In this document: positions 1 to 25,207 of the stretch, piece after piece
Layout of the letters: the number at the start of each line of letters is the position of its first letter
Position numbering within the stretch: position 1 is the stretch's first letter
Source: Scatophagus argus
Lineage: Eukaryota; Chordata; Actinopteri; Scatophagidae
NCBI RefSeq assembly: GCF_020382885.2
Contig: NC_058508.1
Span: 5,138,055 to 5,202,054 of the forward strand
Direction: 5' to 3'
DNA length: 64,000 bases
Notes under the pieces: model-generated
The model's input: only the letters and a program-made list of their open reading frames with translations
Told to the model about the DNA's origin: nothing
Databases searched by the model: none
Program-made: the position numbers and the translations under genes

Positions 1-942
1 TAGGACCCTGGGCTGGGCTGTACAGGCCCGAGGACTCCCAAGGAGAAGGGAGAAACTATGAGCTCAATCATAACTAAACATTTTGGAGATGTTGTCGTTG
101 TTTACAAACCTGTCAATTTGATCATTTTTTATAAACCACAATCTGTTCAATTCCCAAGACCATTTGATGATTTGCAGGAAAAAATCTTAATGTATCAGAA
201 GCAGACAGTGGCACAGTTGTTTACTGCCATGGGAATCCAGAGCCATTACAGACTGGGAGCAAATGCCAAATCTTTATGTAAACCCAGAGTGTACGTTTCT
301 AGGAATGAGTTTCTATTCACGTGTTTACATGAATGTGAGATATAAAGATTAGTGATGCAAGATAATTTTGTTAAAATGTTAGGGCCATTATGTGGCAGGA
401 AATGCAGCTGGAGTCCAGGGAGTCTCACTCTGCCGTGTTTTACTGCACTCTTTGCTGCAAAGTGAGCAGAAATAAAAGCTCTCTGGTGGCTACACTGCTC
501 CCCTCGTCTCTTCATCACCCCTCCAGCCAGGTGGATAAATCTTTTAGAAAGCCACAGCCACCCCTGCGTTTTTTACCATAAACTCAAATGCAGCAGGGCA
601 CTGAGATCCCCCACCCCGCCCCACTCCCCCGTCGTGCTCCAAGTGCATCACTGGATCTCCATGTGGTACATCCATTACCGTAAAACACTCCGCTGCTCCC
701 CACTGAAAGCTCGCCATCCTCCTCTGCCCTCCGCTTTCCCTTGCACACATATCAGCCCATCCACCTCCCAAACGGCAGCACCCCAGCCCCCTTCATAAGA
801 CCGCTTACACTGGCAGTTCTGTATTGGGCTAAGTCCAAGTTTAACATTAGTGTGTGTATGTGGAGTGTGGTGGGGGGGGGGTAGTTGGGGTGTTTAAAAA
901 GCAGCCTGCAGAGAGCTGGGAGAGTGATCACAGCTGTGACTC

Positions 943-946
<4 letters not shown>

Positions 947-975
<29 letters not shown>
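947..975. repeat. Poly(A) tract
   Basis: 29 consecutive A residues, not followed by a recognisable retroposed body on either side. Confidence 0.9.
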
Positions 976-979
<4 letters not shown>

Positions 980-1959
980 TACATGACTACAGTCCTTTTT
1001 CTGTGTCGTGTGCATGATAGCCTTTTTGGAACCTCAAGTTGAGAAATCAGTAATGCCATACAAATGTGCAGAGTTTATATGGTTGATGAGGAAGCTTAAG
1101 CTATCTATGGGAAATTTATAGCCATCTTGCCAAGGACAACATTAGTTGCCTTCAGATTATTCATTTATGTGTGACTTCTGCAGAAAGCTGTAATTTATCA
1201 CCAGCGCTGCCTCGTCTTACGAAGGAGGCTTTTTCTTGTCCTTTTTTTCCTCTTACTTTGTGCAGTAAAGCCACAGTCTGATGTCATTACCAGGAAATGG
1301 AGATATTTTGGGGCTCAGCTCTCTTTTATTTGGATTTTGTCCTCATCCCCTATTCTGGGGAAATGCTGACAAATCTAATTTTTGGTGCCAAAATTCTGCG
1401 TAAAATCCTGTCATTGTTGCAGGCCAACAAAAGAGTGGTTCATTTAGACTCAATTTATTATGATTTCTTCTTTGTGTCAACAAATAGTAATGCTGGCTTG
1501 GCAAATTGCTTCATCGGAAAGACATCACCAAACCTTGGCTCTGTGTGTGAGAGAGAGTGAGAGAGCGAGAATCTGGATAGAAAGTAAGTACATAATTAAC
1601 ATATGACAAATAACTATTTATCTTCAATACCAAGTTCACAGAAGCTAAAATGATGAACTGCTTAAGTTCCTAAAAACAGCTGCACTGGAACACCACTTCT
1701 AAAATCATGAACAGGATTACATGGGTGCAGTGAGGCAGGGGTCACTGACTTCCAGTCATTTAACTATGAATTTTGCATGTGTTTATAAGAATGTAGACGT
1801 TGTCAATTTTTAATTAGATGCTCCACATTGGTGGCCACTGATGGTGATTTTTTTTAAAGACATCTTTAGTTTTTGTTATCAGAAGGTGTGTATTAACGTG
1901 ACAGAAAAGTCATGGATGACACCAGGAATGCAACCAACCATTACTTTCACTATTTGCCC

Positions 1960-2160
1960 ATCATTTCCTTCATTGATGGATTTGTTAGTCGGTCGATAAA
2001 ATGTTAGGAAATAACGCAAAGAGGCTGTTTCGTTTGGTTTGTCTCACATTTACAAAACTTGAACAAGCGAGCATTTGGGCATTTTTATTTGAAAAAATAT
2101 TAGAAAGTTAATTGATTGTCAAATGTGAAGAACCAATTGATTAATTATTTCAACTCTAGA
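1960..2160. mobile_element. Degraded hAT-type MITE
   Basis: The stretch has the layout of a very common teleost hAT MITE: a left part with GTCGGTCGATAAAATGT, then an AT-rich centre, then AATTGATTAATTATTTCAACTC at the right. A clearer member with matching ends lies at 5401-5693. The termini here are too worn to set exact boundaries. The family assignment comes from memory of fish repeats. Confidence 0.45.
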
Positions 2161-2277
2161 TGATATATTTTCAAAAATGGAGGTGTCCTGGTGACATACT
2201 GTCAACAAACCAACATTAAGTTATATTTTCATCATTAAAATCACCCCAGGTCAAACATCTAGAAAAATACATTAAAA

Positions 2278-2278
<1 letters not shown>

Positions 2279-2303
<25 letters not shown>
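2279..2303. repeat. (CA)n microsatellite
   Basis: Uninterrupted CA dinucleotides, about 12 units. Confidence 0.9.
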
Positions 2304-2308
<5 letters not shown>

Positions 2309-3367
2309 CCAACACAACTCTGCCTAACCTCCTCTGAAAGATCTGTCTTTCAGTGACCAGATGTGCTCTGGCCAACAACTGAGGCAACAGTGTTGTTCTA
2401 TTCTTGTCTGACTTGGAGAATGTCAAAGCCTCTCAGAAGATACCCACTGCAGCTATTCGATATGTTCAATATAAATGTACTAGGCAATACAAATGAAAGC
2501 ATCTGGAAATACAGATGCCATTTAAGGAAGTGAAAGAATTCAGGTGAGAATGTTCTATATAACTTCACTAACCATGTTTTAGTGTATCACTCATCCCACC
2601 TACTCACAGTCTCACTCAGAAATAGACCTGTCTTCTTGCCACCATCCCCTTATCGGCTAACTGCTAACAAGCCTATTTGCCTGTGACTGACGTTGATGTG
2701 ATCCCTAAAGCCCCAGACTTGGCACCAGATCGCTCCTAAGCCAAATTAAGCCTCTGTCATGCCCACCCCCACCCCCAGCCTAGTGCTCCCCCTGCCATGG
2801 GAACCCTAAATCTTTAATGACGATGGAGAGCTCTGCGCACTCCCACGACACAAAAGCAATGACATCTGTGTCTGTAAGTGCTGCACTCCAGAGCAACCAC
2901 ATTTGTTCTATCTCCGCTTCTTAAAAAGAAATCACATTTAAAAGTTGAGGAAGGTGGAAAAAAGAGGCGGTGGAGATAAGGAGGTTTAAACAAAAGATCC
3001 AAAGAAAGTTTATTTTCCTGCCCAGTGGTCTTTAATGTTCACAAGTGTTAAATGAGTCTAAACTCCCCTTCTTGCACACCTGCTCACAAATACTTCCAAG
3101 TGAACAGCGATATTTTGTGAAAAACATCCAAAAACTTAACTCCGAAAGTGATTAATTTACCAGCTATGGACCTTTTGACATTTGCCCAGTTCCTGAAGTT
3201 CCCTGTACACCGAACCTAAATGAACCACTCATACTTTGAAAGGAATAGTCCTGAAATTGACTGAAACATTTGTAAAAAGTAAAAAACTTTTATGTTCTTC
3301 ATGTATTTTGAGTCAATCAACCAGTATCCATGTTAAATTGAAGCATGGATGCTTCAATATCATAAAA

Positions 3368-3368
3368 T

Positions 3369-3402
<34 letters not shown>

Positions 3403-3430
3403 AGAAGGAGGAGGAGGAGGAAGAAGAAGG
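3368..3430. repeat. GAA/GGA purine tract
   Basis: Purine-only run of GAA and GGA triplets. On the minus strand it gives a false serine/proline-rich frame. Confidence 0.85.
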
Positions 3431-3884
3431 TAGAAGAACTTTAAAAAGCTCATTTTAAGAACCAGGTTCCCACGGTGCTTAACACCAGTTAAAAACAAAA
3501 CTTTGGGTACAACAGATGAGCAAAGTAATGTAATCTAGAAAATGAATCAACAATTAACTTTAAGAAATTGGAAAAATTAAAACAGTGCAATACTAGACCG
3601 TTAAAAGACAGTGAAATATTATTTCACGAACAAGCCTGTTTATAAAAGTGTATATACACAGATTCATTAGTAATGAAAGTTACACAATAAAAGCTAGATG
3701 AATAAATTGCTTACGTGTCCAAGCAGCATGCTATCCCGTCAGCAATACGGCCTACTGCAGATAACTTCAGTATACACAACCATACCGGTGCTCAAAGAAG
3801 ACCCGTCTGCCATGATGATGATGAACAGGCACTGCTGTAGACACCTCTATCTTTACTGCGGGTCCTTCTTCTGGAAGAAGAAAA

Positions 3885-6370
3885 ATGGCGGCGTCCATGC
3901 TGCACAGGAGGACGACAGTGTTATGCAGGGCATTAAAGGGAATTTCATTATCAAAAACTGTGCTTTCTGCGAACCCTCAAAGTGGTTTTCTATTACAGAC
4001 AGCGTCCTACAACCCCAAACCTTTAAAGCTGAACCTGCGTGACCCCTACATTCCAGACAAAAACAGCGATAAGACGCCGGACTGGCAGAAGACGGCCCGG
4101 CATGACAAGAAACTGTTCGGTCGGTACGGCTCAGCGTCGGGCATCGACCCTGCGTCGCTGTGGCCCAGCCATGAGCACTTGGATAAGATCATCGTGGAGG
4201 AAAATGAGTGGCACCCCCCGTTGGAGGTAATGCTGAAGAATATCGAGGCCAGAGAGAAGGAGGAAACCGAGAAACGTTTGGCAAAGTAAGTATTGCTAAA
4301 ATAGCTAACGCCAGTGCACCAATTATCGGACAAGTCGAACAAAAGCTGAGTAAAGTGGTTGTTTACTGTCGGCTGTGATATAATATCTCATATACTATTA
4401 TTATGTTATGTGAAATATGTAAGAGGCTCGATCTGTTGCTAAGAGAATACAGAACAGACAACAATCAGCAGTGAATACGGGTAGAGAATAGCGCATGATG
4501 GAGGACGATGGATGAGAGTTAAGTTCAGCCAAGTCATGTACAGAACTTCAATTAACCGTGTTGTTTAGGCACCTACAGAAAGAACATTCAGCTCCAACAT
4601 TCAAAACTTCGATTGCAAATACAACTTATAGTCAATAGCATTTGTGTGATTGTTATTTTAAGAAGGTTAAAAAACAATAAAAGGACACTAAAACTGGTTA
4701 GTGTTGCACACGAGATGAAGTACGACAAGAAAGGTCAACACTGGAGCAGCAGAGTCAGAAGTAGGGACTTCTACAGTTTTATACATGCATACATTTCCCA
4801 TTATGCAACTGGATTTTACAAACTGGTGACAAAGGAAAAACCGGCATAAATGAGTGGATAAACATGACGAATTGCGATGCGTCCATACAGATGCACTACG
4901 TGCTAAGATTAAGCAATTAACATCCATTCGTTGCTGACATGATTTACATGAACTTTTCCTCTTAGAGGGAAAGGTCACTGCAAACAAATACAAAGTTCTT
5001 CTGCGTGATCACCTTTATCCTTATCCTGATGGGAGTGGTGTCTTCCAGGATGCCCCCATTCATAGGGGACACTGAATGCTTTGATGAGTATGAAGTTGAT
5101 GTGAATCATGTGCTTTGGCCTTCTCAGTCACCAGATCACAACCCAACTGAATACTTGCGTTAGATTTTGAACTGACATGTTATACATCTTTCTCCACCAC
5201 ATGATTTAAACACCAAACAAGAGAATCCGTAGACTTGGAGAGTCAGTGTCCAGGCCCATTGAAGCTGTTCGGGTGGCATATGGTGATTCAACACCTTAAA
5301 TAAGAAGACCCCTTTATTCAGTTATTTCCTTTAATTTGTCAACCGGTTTGTATTTTGGTAGTCAGTTTGGGTGCGTTTGTATAGATATATAATGTGTGTG
5401 TAGGGCTGCGCCATTGGCAATTTCAGTCAATCTGCAGATTATTGATTAATTATTTAGTCTGTAAAATGTCAAAAAACTGTGACGTACATCAAATTTTTCC
5501 AGAGTGCAAGGTGGTATCTTCAAATGTCTTTTGTGTTCAAGTCCCAATTATATTCAGCTTATGTTCACAATGAACAGAGGAAAGCAGCAAGTCCTTACAA
5601 ACAACAAAATTTTGTTCAAAGAGATATTTAAACAGTAATTTCCAACAATCTTCTGTCCGTCGACTTACTGAGTGACTAATTGTTGCAGCCCCATATTTAC
5701 TTTGGTATTGTTAATGTTGTGCACTGTTCCATAACTAAATTAAGTACAACCAAGCTTGTGTGCAAGGTTTATACAAGTTTTAATAATCATCTGTGTGCTG
5801 TGTTGTATTATTTCTGATAGTGTTTTTATTGTGATTTTAATATGGATGAAGGAATATGTGGAGATCCAACAGGATGAGTTATGAGTTCAGTTATTACAGT
5901 CTGTCCTCTGAGGAATATGAGCTGCAACAAATGTCATGGCAAGTCATAGTTGCCTTAGTAGGCTAATGCAGTATTTGTTGAAATGTAATCTGAGCCAATC
6001 GGCCCATGTACAACTATGCATCACGCCCCACATCAACTTCAGTGATACTAATCTTTTCCATTTCCATTGCAGGGAAAAACTCATAGCAGCAAACATGGCC
6101 AAAATGCCCAAGATGATAGCTGACTGGCGCAGAGAAAAGCGAGAAGCAAAACTCAAACTAAAGGAGGAGAAAGAAAGGAAAACAAGGTTGCTGGAAGAGG
6201 CCAAACAGCGTTTTGGCAGCAAAGTGGACCCCCGCAGCCCCAAGTTCTTGGAAATGGTTGCTGAAATAGAAAAGGAAGAGAGGAAGAACAAGAAGCTACT
6301 GAGACGTAAACTGAAGGAGGAGGAACGGGCGGCAGCAGCATCCATCACGCCTCCCGCTGCCTCCTCATAG
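3885..6370 (+). CDS. gadd45gip1: Mitochondrial large-ribosomal-subunit protein mL64 (GADD45GIP1/CRIF1)
   Basis: Two coding exons, 3885-4285 and 6073-6370, join AA|G across a GTAAGT...CAG intron and give 232 residues (human is about 222). The N-terminus (MAASMLHRRTTV) is basic and hydroxylated with no acidic residue, as in a mitochondrial presequence. Family landmarks are NLRDPYIPDK, WHPPLEVMLK, EKLIAANMAKMPKMI, then a long Lys/Glu/Arg-rich helix ending KLLRRKLKEEERAAA. The protein is a metazoan-specific part of the mitoribosomal large subunit near the exit tunnel, needed for making respiratory-chain subunits; it was also described as a nuclear GADD45-interacting protein. The start is the first ATG in the frame, in a good context (aaaATGG). 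The intron holds a Tc1 transposase remnant and a hAT MITE. The next gene, ttc39a, is transcribed towards it. Confidence 0.93.
4945..5310 (+). mobile_element. Tc1/mariner transposase 3' fragment in gadd45gip1 intron 1
   Basis: Conceptual translation gives the carboxy-terminal catalytic end of a Tc1-like DD34E transposase: a stretch like VFQDAPIHRG followed by LWPSQSPDHNPTEYL, which matches the DNAPIH...WPxQSPDLNxIExL signature. Several stops interrupt the frame. No terminal inverted repeats are clear, so this is an old, incapable remnant inside an intron. Confidence 0.7.
5401..5693. mobile_element. hAT-type MITE
   Basis: The left end TAGGGCTGCGCC and right end GTTGCAGCCCCA are imperfect inverted repeats (AGGGCTGC / GCAGCCC). 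The inside has the AATC-GATTAAT-like and AAAATGTCAAAAAACTGTGA segments of the abundant teleost hAT non-autonomous family. About 290 bases, no coding capacity, lying in the gadd45gip1 intron. Confidence 0.65.
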
Positions 6371-6700
6371 TCTTGGACTGAGTCATTTCAGACATAAATA
6401 ACAATTTGCCCTTGTTTTAACTGTGTCTAATGAGATGGGAGGTGTTCACAATGACACAGTTCAGTGGGACAGCTGTTAAAAAGTGTCTGAATAACCGTTT
6501 AGTTCCTGTTTTGTGTTACCTGAGTGCATCCGTAATAACCTGGATGAATGAAAACTCCATCGACGGTTTTGTCTGTAAAACATTTTTTCAGAGTTGTTTG
6601 TCCTATTTGTTAAGCATATGCTCATATTTCAGGACTTTCATATATTTAGCTTTATCACTGAAATAATTTCAACTCAACAATCAAATTATCCAAGAAGTAT

Positions 6701-6706
6701 AATAAA
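6701..6706 (+). promoter_or_regulatory. Poly(A) signal of gadd45gip1
   Basis: AATAAA 331 bases after the gadd45gip1 stop and the first canonical hexamer downstream of it. Confidence 0.55.
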
Positions 6707-6780
6707 TACTACAAGATGACATGTTGATGCCCATTTTGGGTGTAATTTAAGACAAACCGCAAACATTCAAATGTAGAATT

Positions 6781-6786
6781 TATTTA
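6781..6786 (-). promoter_or_regulatory. Poly(A) signal candidate of ttc39a
   Basis: TTTATT on the plus strand is AATAAA on the minus strand. It lies about 710 bases after the ttc39a stop codon and 80 bases from the gadd45gip1 signal, so the two convergent transcripts probably end close together or overlap. Other TTTATT copies nearby (for example around 6800) are possible. Confidence 0.35.
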
Positions 6787-7494
6787 TGCAAAAATAATTT
6801 TTATTCATTACAAAGTTTTTTTTGAAAGTGTACACACTGATCTGCCTAAACACTAAATCTGATCAGTTTCATACACATTGCAAGTGAGTTTAGAAGAGCC
6901 GTAAACAGTTATTTTCACCTCTGCAGCCACACAGAATGGGACAACTGGCTGCTGGCTATTCAAGCCACTTATTCTATTCTACATTAGGCTTTTAAATTCT
7001 TCTGTTTTTGGCAATTACTTCTTGTTCAGCACGCTATGCTGAATTTAATTACATAATCACAAACAATAAAATAAAGTCATCACTATATATGTCATTAAAT
7101 CCTAAAATTTCTTGCATTTAAAATTTATTTATAGTTGCTTTCAATCACGTGTTGATTAAAACTGAGTGTTCTTTAATTTTCTGTGTAAACAATAAAACAT
7201 CATCCATAAAATAAAATGTCCCTTAGCTCAAAATGTTAAACTCCACTTGACACTTTAATGCTCTTGGAAGGCAGTCTGGGGAGGACGGGCTGTTGTAAAT
7301 ATTCTAACAGCTTTGTCCAGTGATATGTTTGTGCATACTGTGATGAAAAAAAAAACCTGAACACAGTGATAAAATGTGGTTTTCAAAAGTTGAATATGGA
7401 TAGGAGTTAAAAACCGTGAAATAAAACACACAGAAGTGTGAGGGGAAACAGAGTCCAGTGTGAAGAGCCTTTCCAATCATGAAGAACCGTCTTG

Positions 7495-20936
<13,442 letters not shown>

Positions 20937-21167
20937 GTCCTCTCTCCGGGCGGCGTGCCCCAACACCTGTTAGGAGCTCAGTCGTACTAGCAGAAAATCC
21001 ACATGCATTCACCGAGTACACCGTGAAACCGAGCTTTCAAACGAGAGCAGGTGCGAGCAAGTTGGTGTCAAGCTGCAAAAACTTTCTTGTCGGTTAAATC
21101 GACGTGAAATGCTCTAAGGTGCAGGTATGCGCTCATCTGTGCGGAGACGCACCTGACTCCTCCTCTG

Positions 21168-21175
21168 TGACGTCA
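21168..21175. promoter_or_regulatory. CRE-like palindrome upstream of ttc39a
   Basis: TGACGTCA, the full consensus for CREB/ATF factors, 232 bases upstream of the ttc39a start codon in a comparatively GC-rich stretch (about 20900-21200). Function is inferred from position only. Confidence 0.4.
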
Positions 21176-21844
21176 CTGCCACGCACACATTACACAGGCT
21201 CGGGCGGATATCCATGTGAAGTCCTCTTCTGGACAGCTTCATAACATTTAGTGAGAATAGTATGTGCAGTACGACGATATCTTATTGAATGCTTTAGTAA
21301 GGGATCATTTGTACCAGCTTGCACATGACTTTTGAAGAGCAAGATTACTAGGAGGACACTTTAGTACAATAAATTAACCAAAAAAGTAAATAATTTGTAA
21401 TAAATTCGATATTCATTCAAGGTTTGGTGCCACATAGCAGATAATTCAAAATTAAGAGTTCAGGATGTGGTGCAGATTCATGTCTGTACTGTTACACTTG
21501 GGCCACTTGGGGGTGCTGTTGTCATATTTATATAAAAAATTGATGAGATGGCTTCATTAACTCGATTTTCTTCATGAACATGAATTTCAATGACTGTTGA
21601 ACACTGAACGTTGTACAGTCAGTAGTCTAAAATAAAAATAATTGTCTTCTGCCACTGACAATGCATTTTTTCTTACATACGACACCTCCAACAGCTTCAC
21701 AAAGTACCTGAGCTTTTAATTGTGCTCTCTCAGTCTGTTAGAACCTTCTGTCTCACCTTATCTGTCAGGTCTTATTCTGTTTTAAATATGGTTTACTGTG
21801 TTTTGGACAGTTTTATTTTTATCTGAGGACTTTTGCTATTCTGT

Positions 21845-22200
21845 TAGAGTCAGATCAAAGATCGGGACCCAAAATGCAGACGCAGAGGGAGGGATAAAGT
21901 GAAGGAAGGAAAGTTTAATTAAAGTATTTTTAAAGAGGAACAGAAGGAAACAACAGGCAGCTGGGAGTCAAGGTAAAAATGGTCCAAACAAATAATCCAG
22001 ATGACAAAGCAAAGGCAGGGCTCACAGGTATGACAGCAACCACAGAGAACCTGACAACACAAACAAGGAGAGCACAGGTATATATAGGGCAGGTAAGGAG
22101 AAACAGGCTTATCTAATTAGGGGAGGAGCAAACAATCCAAAAAGGAAGGAAAATGGAGGACAGATAATTATTTCTGTTAGAAAGGATAATTAGACCACCA
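21845..22200. repeat. Dispersed fish repeat, class undetermined (unit 1)
   Basis: Starts near GGACCCAAAATGCAGAC, runs through AAAGTTTAATTAAAG and AGGTATATATAGGGCAGG, and ends near TAATTAGGGGAGGAGC. I know these phrases as a common dispersed repeat of teleosts but cannot assign a class from this piece. Equivalents lie at about 36795-37160 and 51500-51860. Confidence 0.5.
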
Positions 22201-22261
22201 GCACTCAGTTAAACAAAAATCTATGAAAATTTAAAATATGTGACTTATCTCACCACGATCA

Positions 22262-22380
22262 TGATCTTCTGTGAAGTCTTTTGCTGACATGCCAAATCAT
22301 TTCACCATGATTGGCAGCTGGCCAGGAGACTCTTTGGTGATGTTATTAGGAACCTCAGTGATCCATCAGCTCATGTTTGT
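22262..22380 (-). pseudogene. Exon-like block A (unit 1)
   Basis: On the minus strand, a TTTCAG acceptor is followed by a frame similar to block B (25094-25207) with in-frame stops: TNMS-stop-WITEVPNN. The block and about 340 bases downstream of it occur twice per unit, so an exon plus flank was duplicated inside the unit before the 15-kb duplication. Equivalents end at 37342 and near 52051. Confidence 0.45.
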
Positions 22381-23177
22381 CTGAAACAACACAAAACAAA
22401 AGCAGTCAAAATACTGAGCGTTCATGTTTCACCAGCCACACATAGTTTGACATGTCTTTTTCCTGGAAAAATAAAGCAACATGGCTGATCTTCAGTGAAT
22501 ACTGCAATAATACATCAGTATACGTACTGAATCAGCTGTGTCTGCAGCTTGTTGGACTTTGGCTACCGAAGACTGAAGAAGGGAGACGTCATCTATGTGA
22601 AGTTTTCAGGAAGAGGGAAATGGTGACTGTTCGTGAAGGATGGAGCTGCAGGTGGTGTCTGCTGTAGACGAGAGGAGGTGGCGACTGCAGGGTGTTGAAA
22701 GTCTCTGAATTTTGAGCCCCAGAATCTTCAAGTGAAAGCAGCGACTTTGGCTTAGTGACAGGAGGTGGAGGTGGAGGCTCGTGCTGCATGTATCTGCATG
22801 AATCTGCTGTGTCTTTTTGCTGTCAGCTGATGCAGGTGGCAATGCAGCTTTCTGGAACAGGAGTTTGCGAGCAGGAGTTGTAAGTCTCTGGAGGTGGACG
22901 CACTGAGACACAGTTATCTGAAAGAATGGTGGAGGTAGCACTGGATGTCTCTGGCAAAGGTTGTAGGCAGAGTTTTAGGCCCATTGCTGTCTGTTAGAAT
23001 CTTCAGGTGGAGAAGGAGGTGTAGGTTGCTGACAGAGCCTGTAGGATGATTATGATGGAGCTGCAAACTGCAGGCAGAAGATGAAAAACTCTGCAGGTGG
23101 ATGTTTGGACTCCCATACTCTTCTAGAATATGTAGATGCAGGACAAGGCACAGGTGTCTGGAAGCAGGAGGACCCAA

Positions 23178-23322
23178 CAAAACCCCCATGAGCAAGCACT
23201 CGGCGACAGTGGCGAGGAAAAACTTCCTTTTTAAAGGCAGAAACCTCGGAGCAGACCCCGGCTCAGTGAGGGCGGCCATCTGCCTTGACCGGTTGGGTTG
23301 TGTGTGAGAGAGAGAGAGACAA
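23178..23322. repeat. Dispersed teleost repeat inside the minisatellite (unit 1)
   Basis: Contains GAGCAAGCACTCGGCGACAG, GGAAAAACTTCC, GCAGAAACCTCGGAGCAGAC and GCGGCCATCTGCCTTGACCG. I recognise this as a very widespread teleost sequence, usually met in introns and intergenic DNA; its class is unknown to me. It interrupts the minisatellite. Equivalents at about 38140-38284 and 52824-52968. Confidence 0.6.
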
Positions 23323-25093
23323 CTGTGCACAAGTATGGTGGAGGTGAAAGATGCAGGTTGCTGAGAGAGTCTGTAGGTTGAGGTCAATGGCACAGCTTTC
23401 CACCACAGTCTTTAGGTTGGTGGCACATGATGCTGGACATTGGAGCTTCAGCTGTCTGCAAGGATCCACAGGTGGAGGAAGCTGCAGGTTGCTTGTAACG
23501 GCTGTGGGCGGCGTGTCAAACCCAGGAAGTCTGTCAGAATCTGCATATTTAGGATGCTACGGATTACTAGCAGAGGCCAGAGGTGGAGTGTCAGGTTGCA
23601 GATCTCTGCAAAAGTCTGCAGGTGGAGGCAGCCATGCAGATGTTTGGCAAAGTCTGCAAAATGGAAGACACTGAAGGAGGAGGATTGAGCTGCACTTTTC
23701 TACCAGAATCTGCTGATGGAACAAGAGGAGGAGCAGCTCTTGGTAGTGTCTATAGGTGGAGGATCATGGTGCAGATGTCTGTCATAAACTGGAGGTGACA
23801 TCAGAAGGGTAGTGGCACAGGTTGGAGCGAGAGACTGGTACTGGTGATGCGTGGTGATGACAGCGATGTCATTTTTTGGCATAGGATGGAGGAGGACATT
23901 TTTTCTTCAGGTGTCTGCAAAAATCTGCAGGTGGAGGAAACTACAGATTAGTAGCAGAGGCCAGAGGCGGAGTGTCAGGTTGCAGTCGTTTGCAAAGGTT
24001 TGCCAGAATATGCAGGCTGATGAAGCTGCAGTTAGCTGGCAGAGGCCAGAGGTCCAAACTATGGCACTTGGCTGGAATCTGCAATTGGAGGGAAGTACAG
24101 ATTTCTAGCTGAGGCCAGAGACGAAGGTTGCAATGGTCCGCAAGAGTCTGCAGGTGACGAAAACAGTGCAGTTTTTTGGCAAAGTCTGCGAGCAACGGAA
24201 GGCACTGTAGGTGGAGGTTTGGTCTGCACTTTTCTACCAGACTCTGTAGGTGGAGGAGGAGTATGAGGAGGAGGTGCAGGTTCCTGGCAGAGTCTGTAGC
24301 AGGTGGAATGTGGTGCAGCCGTCTGTTATGAACTGGAGCTGGAAACGACATCACGAGCTTCATGGCACATACTGGAGCTAGAGACATGTGCTGCGTCTGA
24401 CTGCGTAGATCTACAGGTGGCAATGCAGGCTGCTGGCATATAATGGAAGAGCATGTCCCAGGTGCAGCTGTCTGCAAGAATCTACAGGTGGAGGAAACTG
24501 CAGGTTTCTTGCATAAGCCATAGGAGGAGGCGGAGGCTTTTGTCTCCCAAAATATGCCGATGGGCAAAGCAGCAGGTTCCTGCCAGAATCTGCAGGTGAG
24601 GAAGCTACAGATTACTAACAGAAGACCGAGGTGGAGCCTTGGATTGAGCTGAGTCTGTCTCCGTGAATTTACGGGTGGAGGCACCACTGTAGGCTGTTCA
24701 CACGTTCACGTGTGATGGTGGACACTGGAGCCGCAGCTGTCTTGAAGAATCTGCAGAGCCAGACGATGCAGATGGAGGTCAAAGTGCAGGTTTTTGGCAG
24801 AGACTGCACGCGGAAGACAAAAACACTTGAGGTGGAGGCCTTGTGCTGCATTTTTCTTCCAGTAGCTGTTGGTGATTGAGGAGGAGGTGCAGGTTTCTGG
24901 AAGAGGATGCCGGCAGGAGAGGGAGGACACAAGTCGCTGCAGTCTGTCTGAATGCACAGGTAGAGCAATGGATAATATAACTAGCAGTGAAGCTCCAAAC
25001 TGACTTGATCAATTCTAACATACATTTACAAACACTGATTTTGTTCATGAACATCTCCTAAGAATTCTGAGTATGTGACTCACATCACCATGT

Positions 25094-25207
25094 TCATGAT
25101 GTTCTGTGAAGTCTTTGGATGATGTGCCAAATCATTTCCAGCACCTGACCAGGCAGCAGTTTGATGTTGTCATTAGGAACAGCAGTGATCCACCAGCTGA
25201 TGTTTGT
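25094..25207 (-). other. Exon-like block B, open frame of 37 codons (unit 1)
   Basis: A CGTTTCAG acceptor is followed directly by an open frame TNISWWITAVPNDNIKLLPG, then QVLEMIWHIIQRLHRTS and a stop. It reads like real protein, with amphipathic Leu/Ile-rich character, and the same frame is open in units 2 (40062-40175) and 3 (54747-54860). Block A is a decayed duplicate. I do not recognise the family. It could be a surviving terminal exon of an old gene or part of a transcript from gene U, which lies upstream on the same strand. Confidence 0.4.

Larger units (their letters stand above)
1..3884. other. Gene-free stretch upstream of gadd45gip1
   Basis: I see no coding exon, RNA gene or intact element here. 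It holds a 29-base A tract (947-975), a (CA)n run (2279-2303), a GAA/GGA-rich purine tract (about 3368-3430) and a worn hAT-type MITE (about 1960-2160). The short open frames follow simple repeats or have no recognisable product. It could be intergenic DNA or an intron of a gene lying off the left edge. Confidence 0.5.

Noticed and set aside
21845-22200. End of a larger transposable element
   Set aside because: The phrases belong to a familiar dispersed fish repeat, but I found no matching partner end or coding part, so I left the class open.
23941-24687. 248-residue minus-strand ORF (and its counterparts at 38903 and 53588)
   Set aside because: It lies wholly in the degenerate minisatellite, has repeat-driven composition and no start or splice context. 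Conservation among the three copies only reflects the recent duplication.
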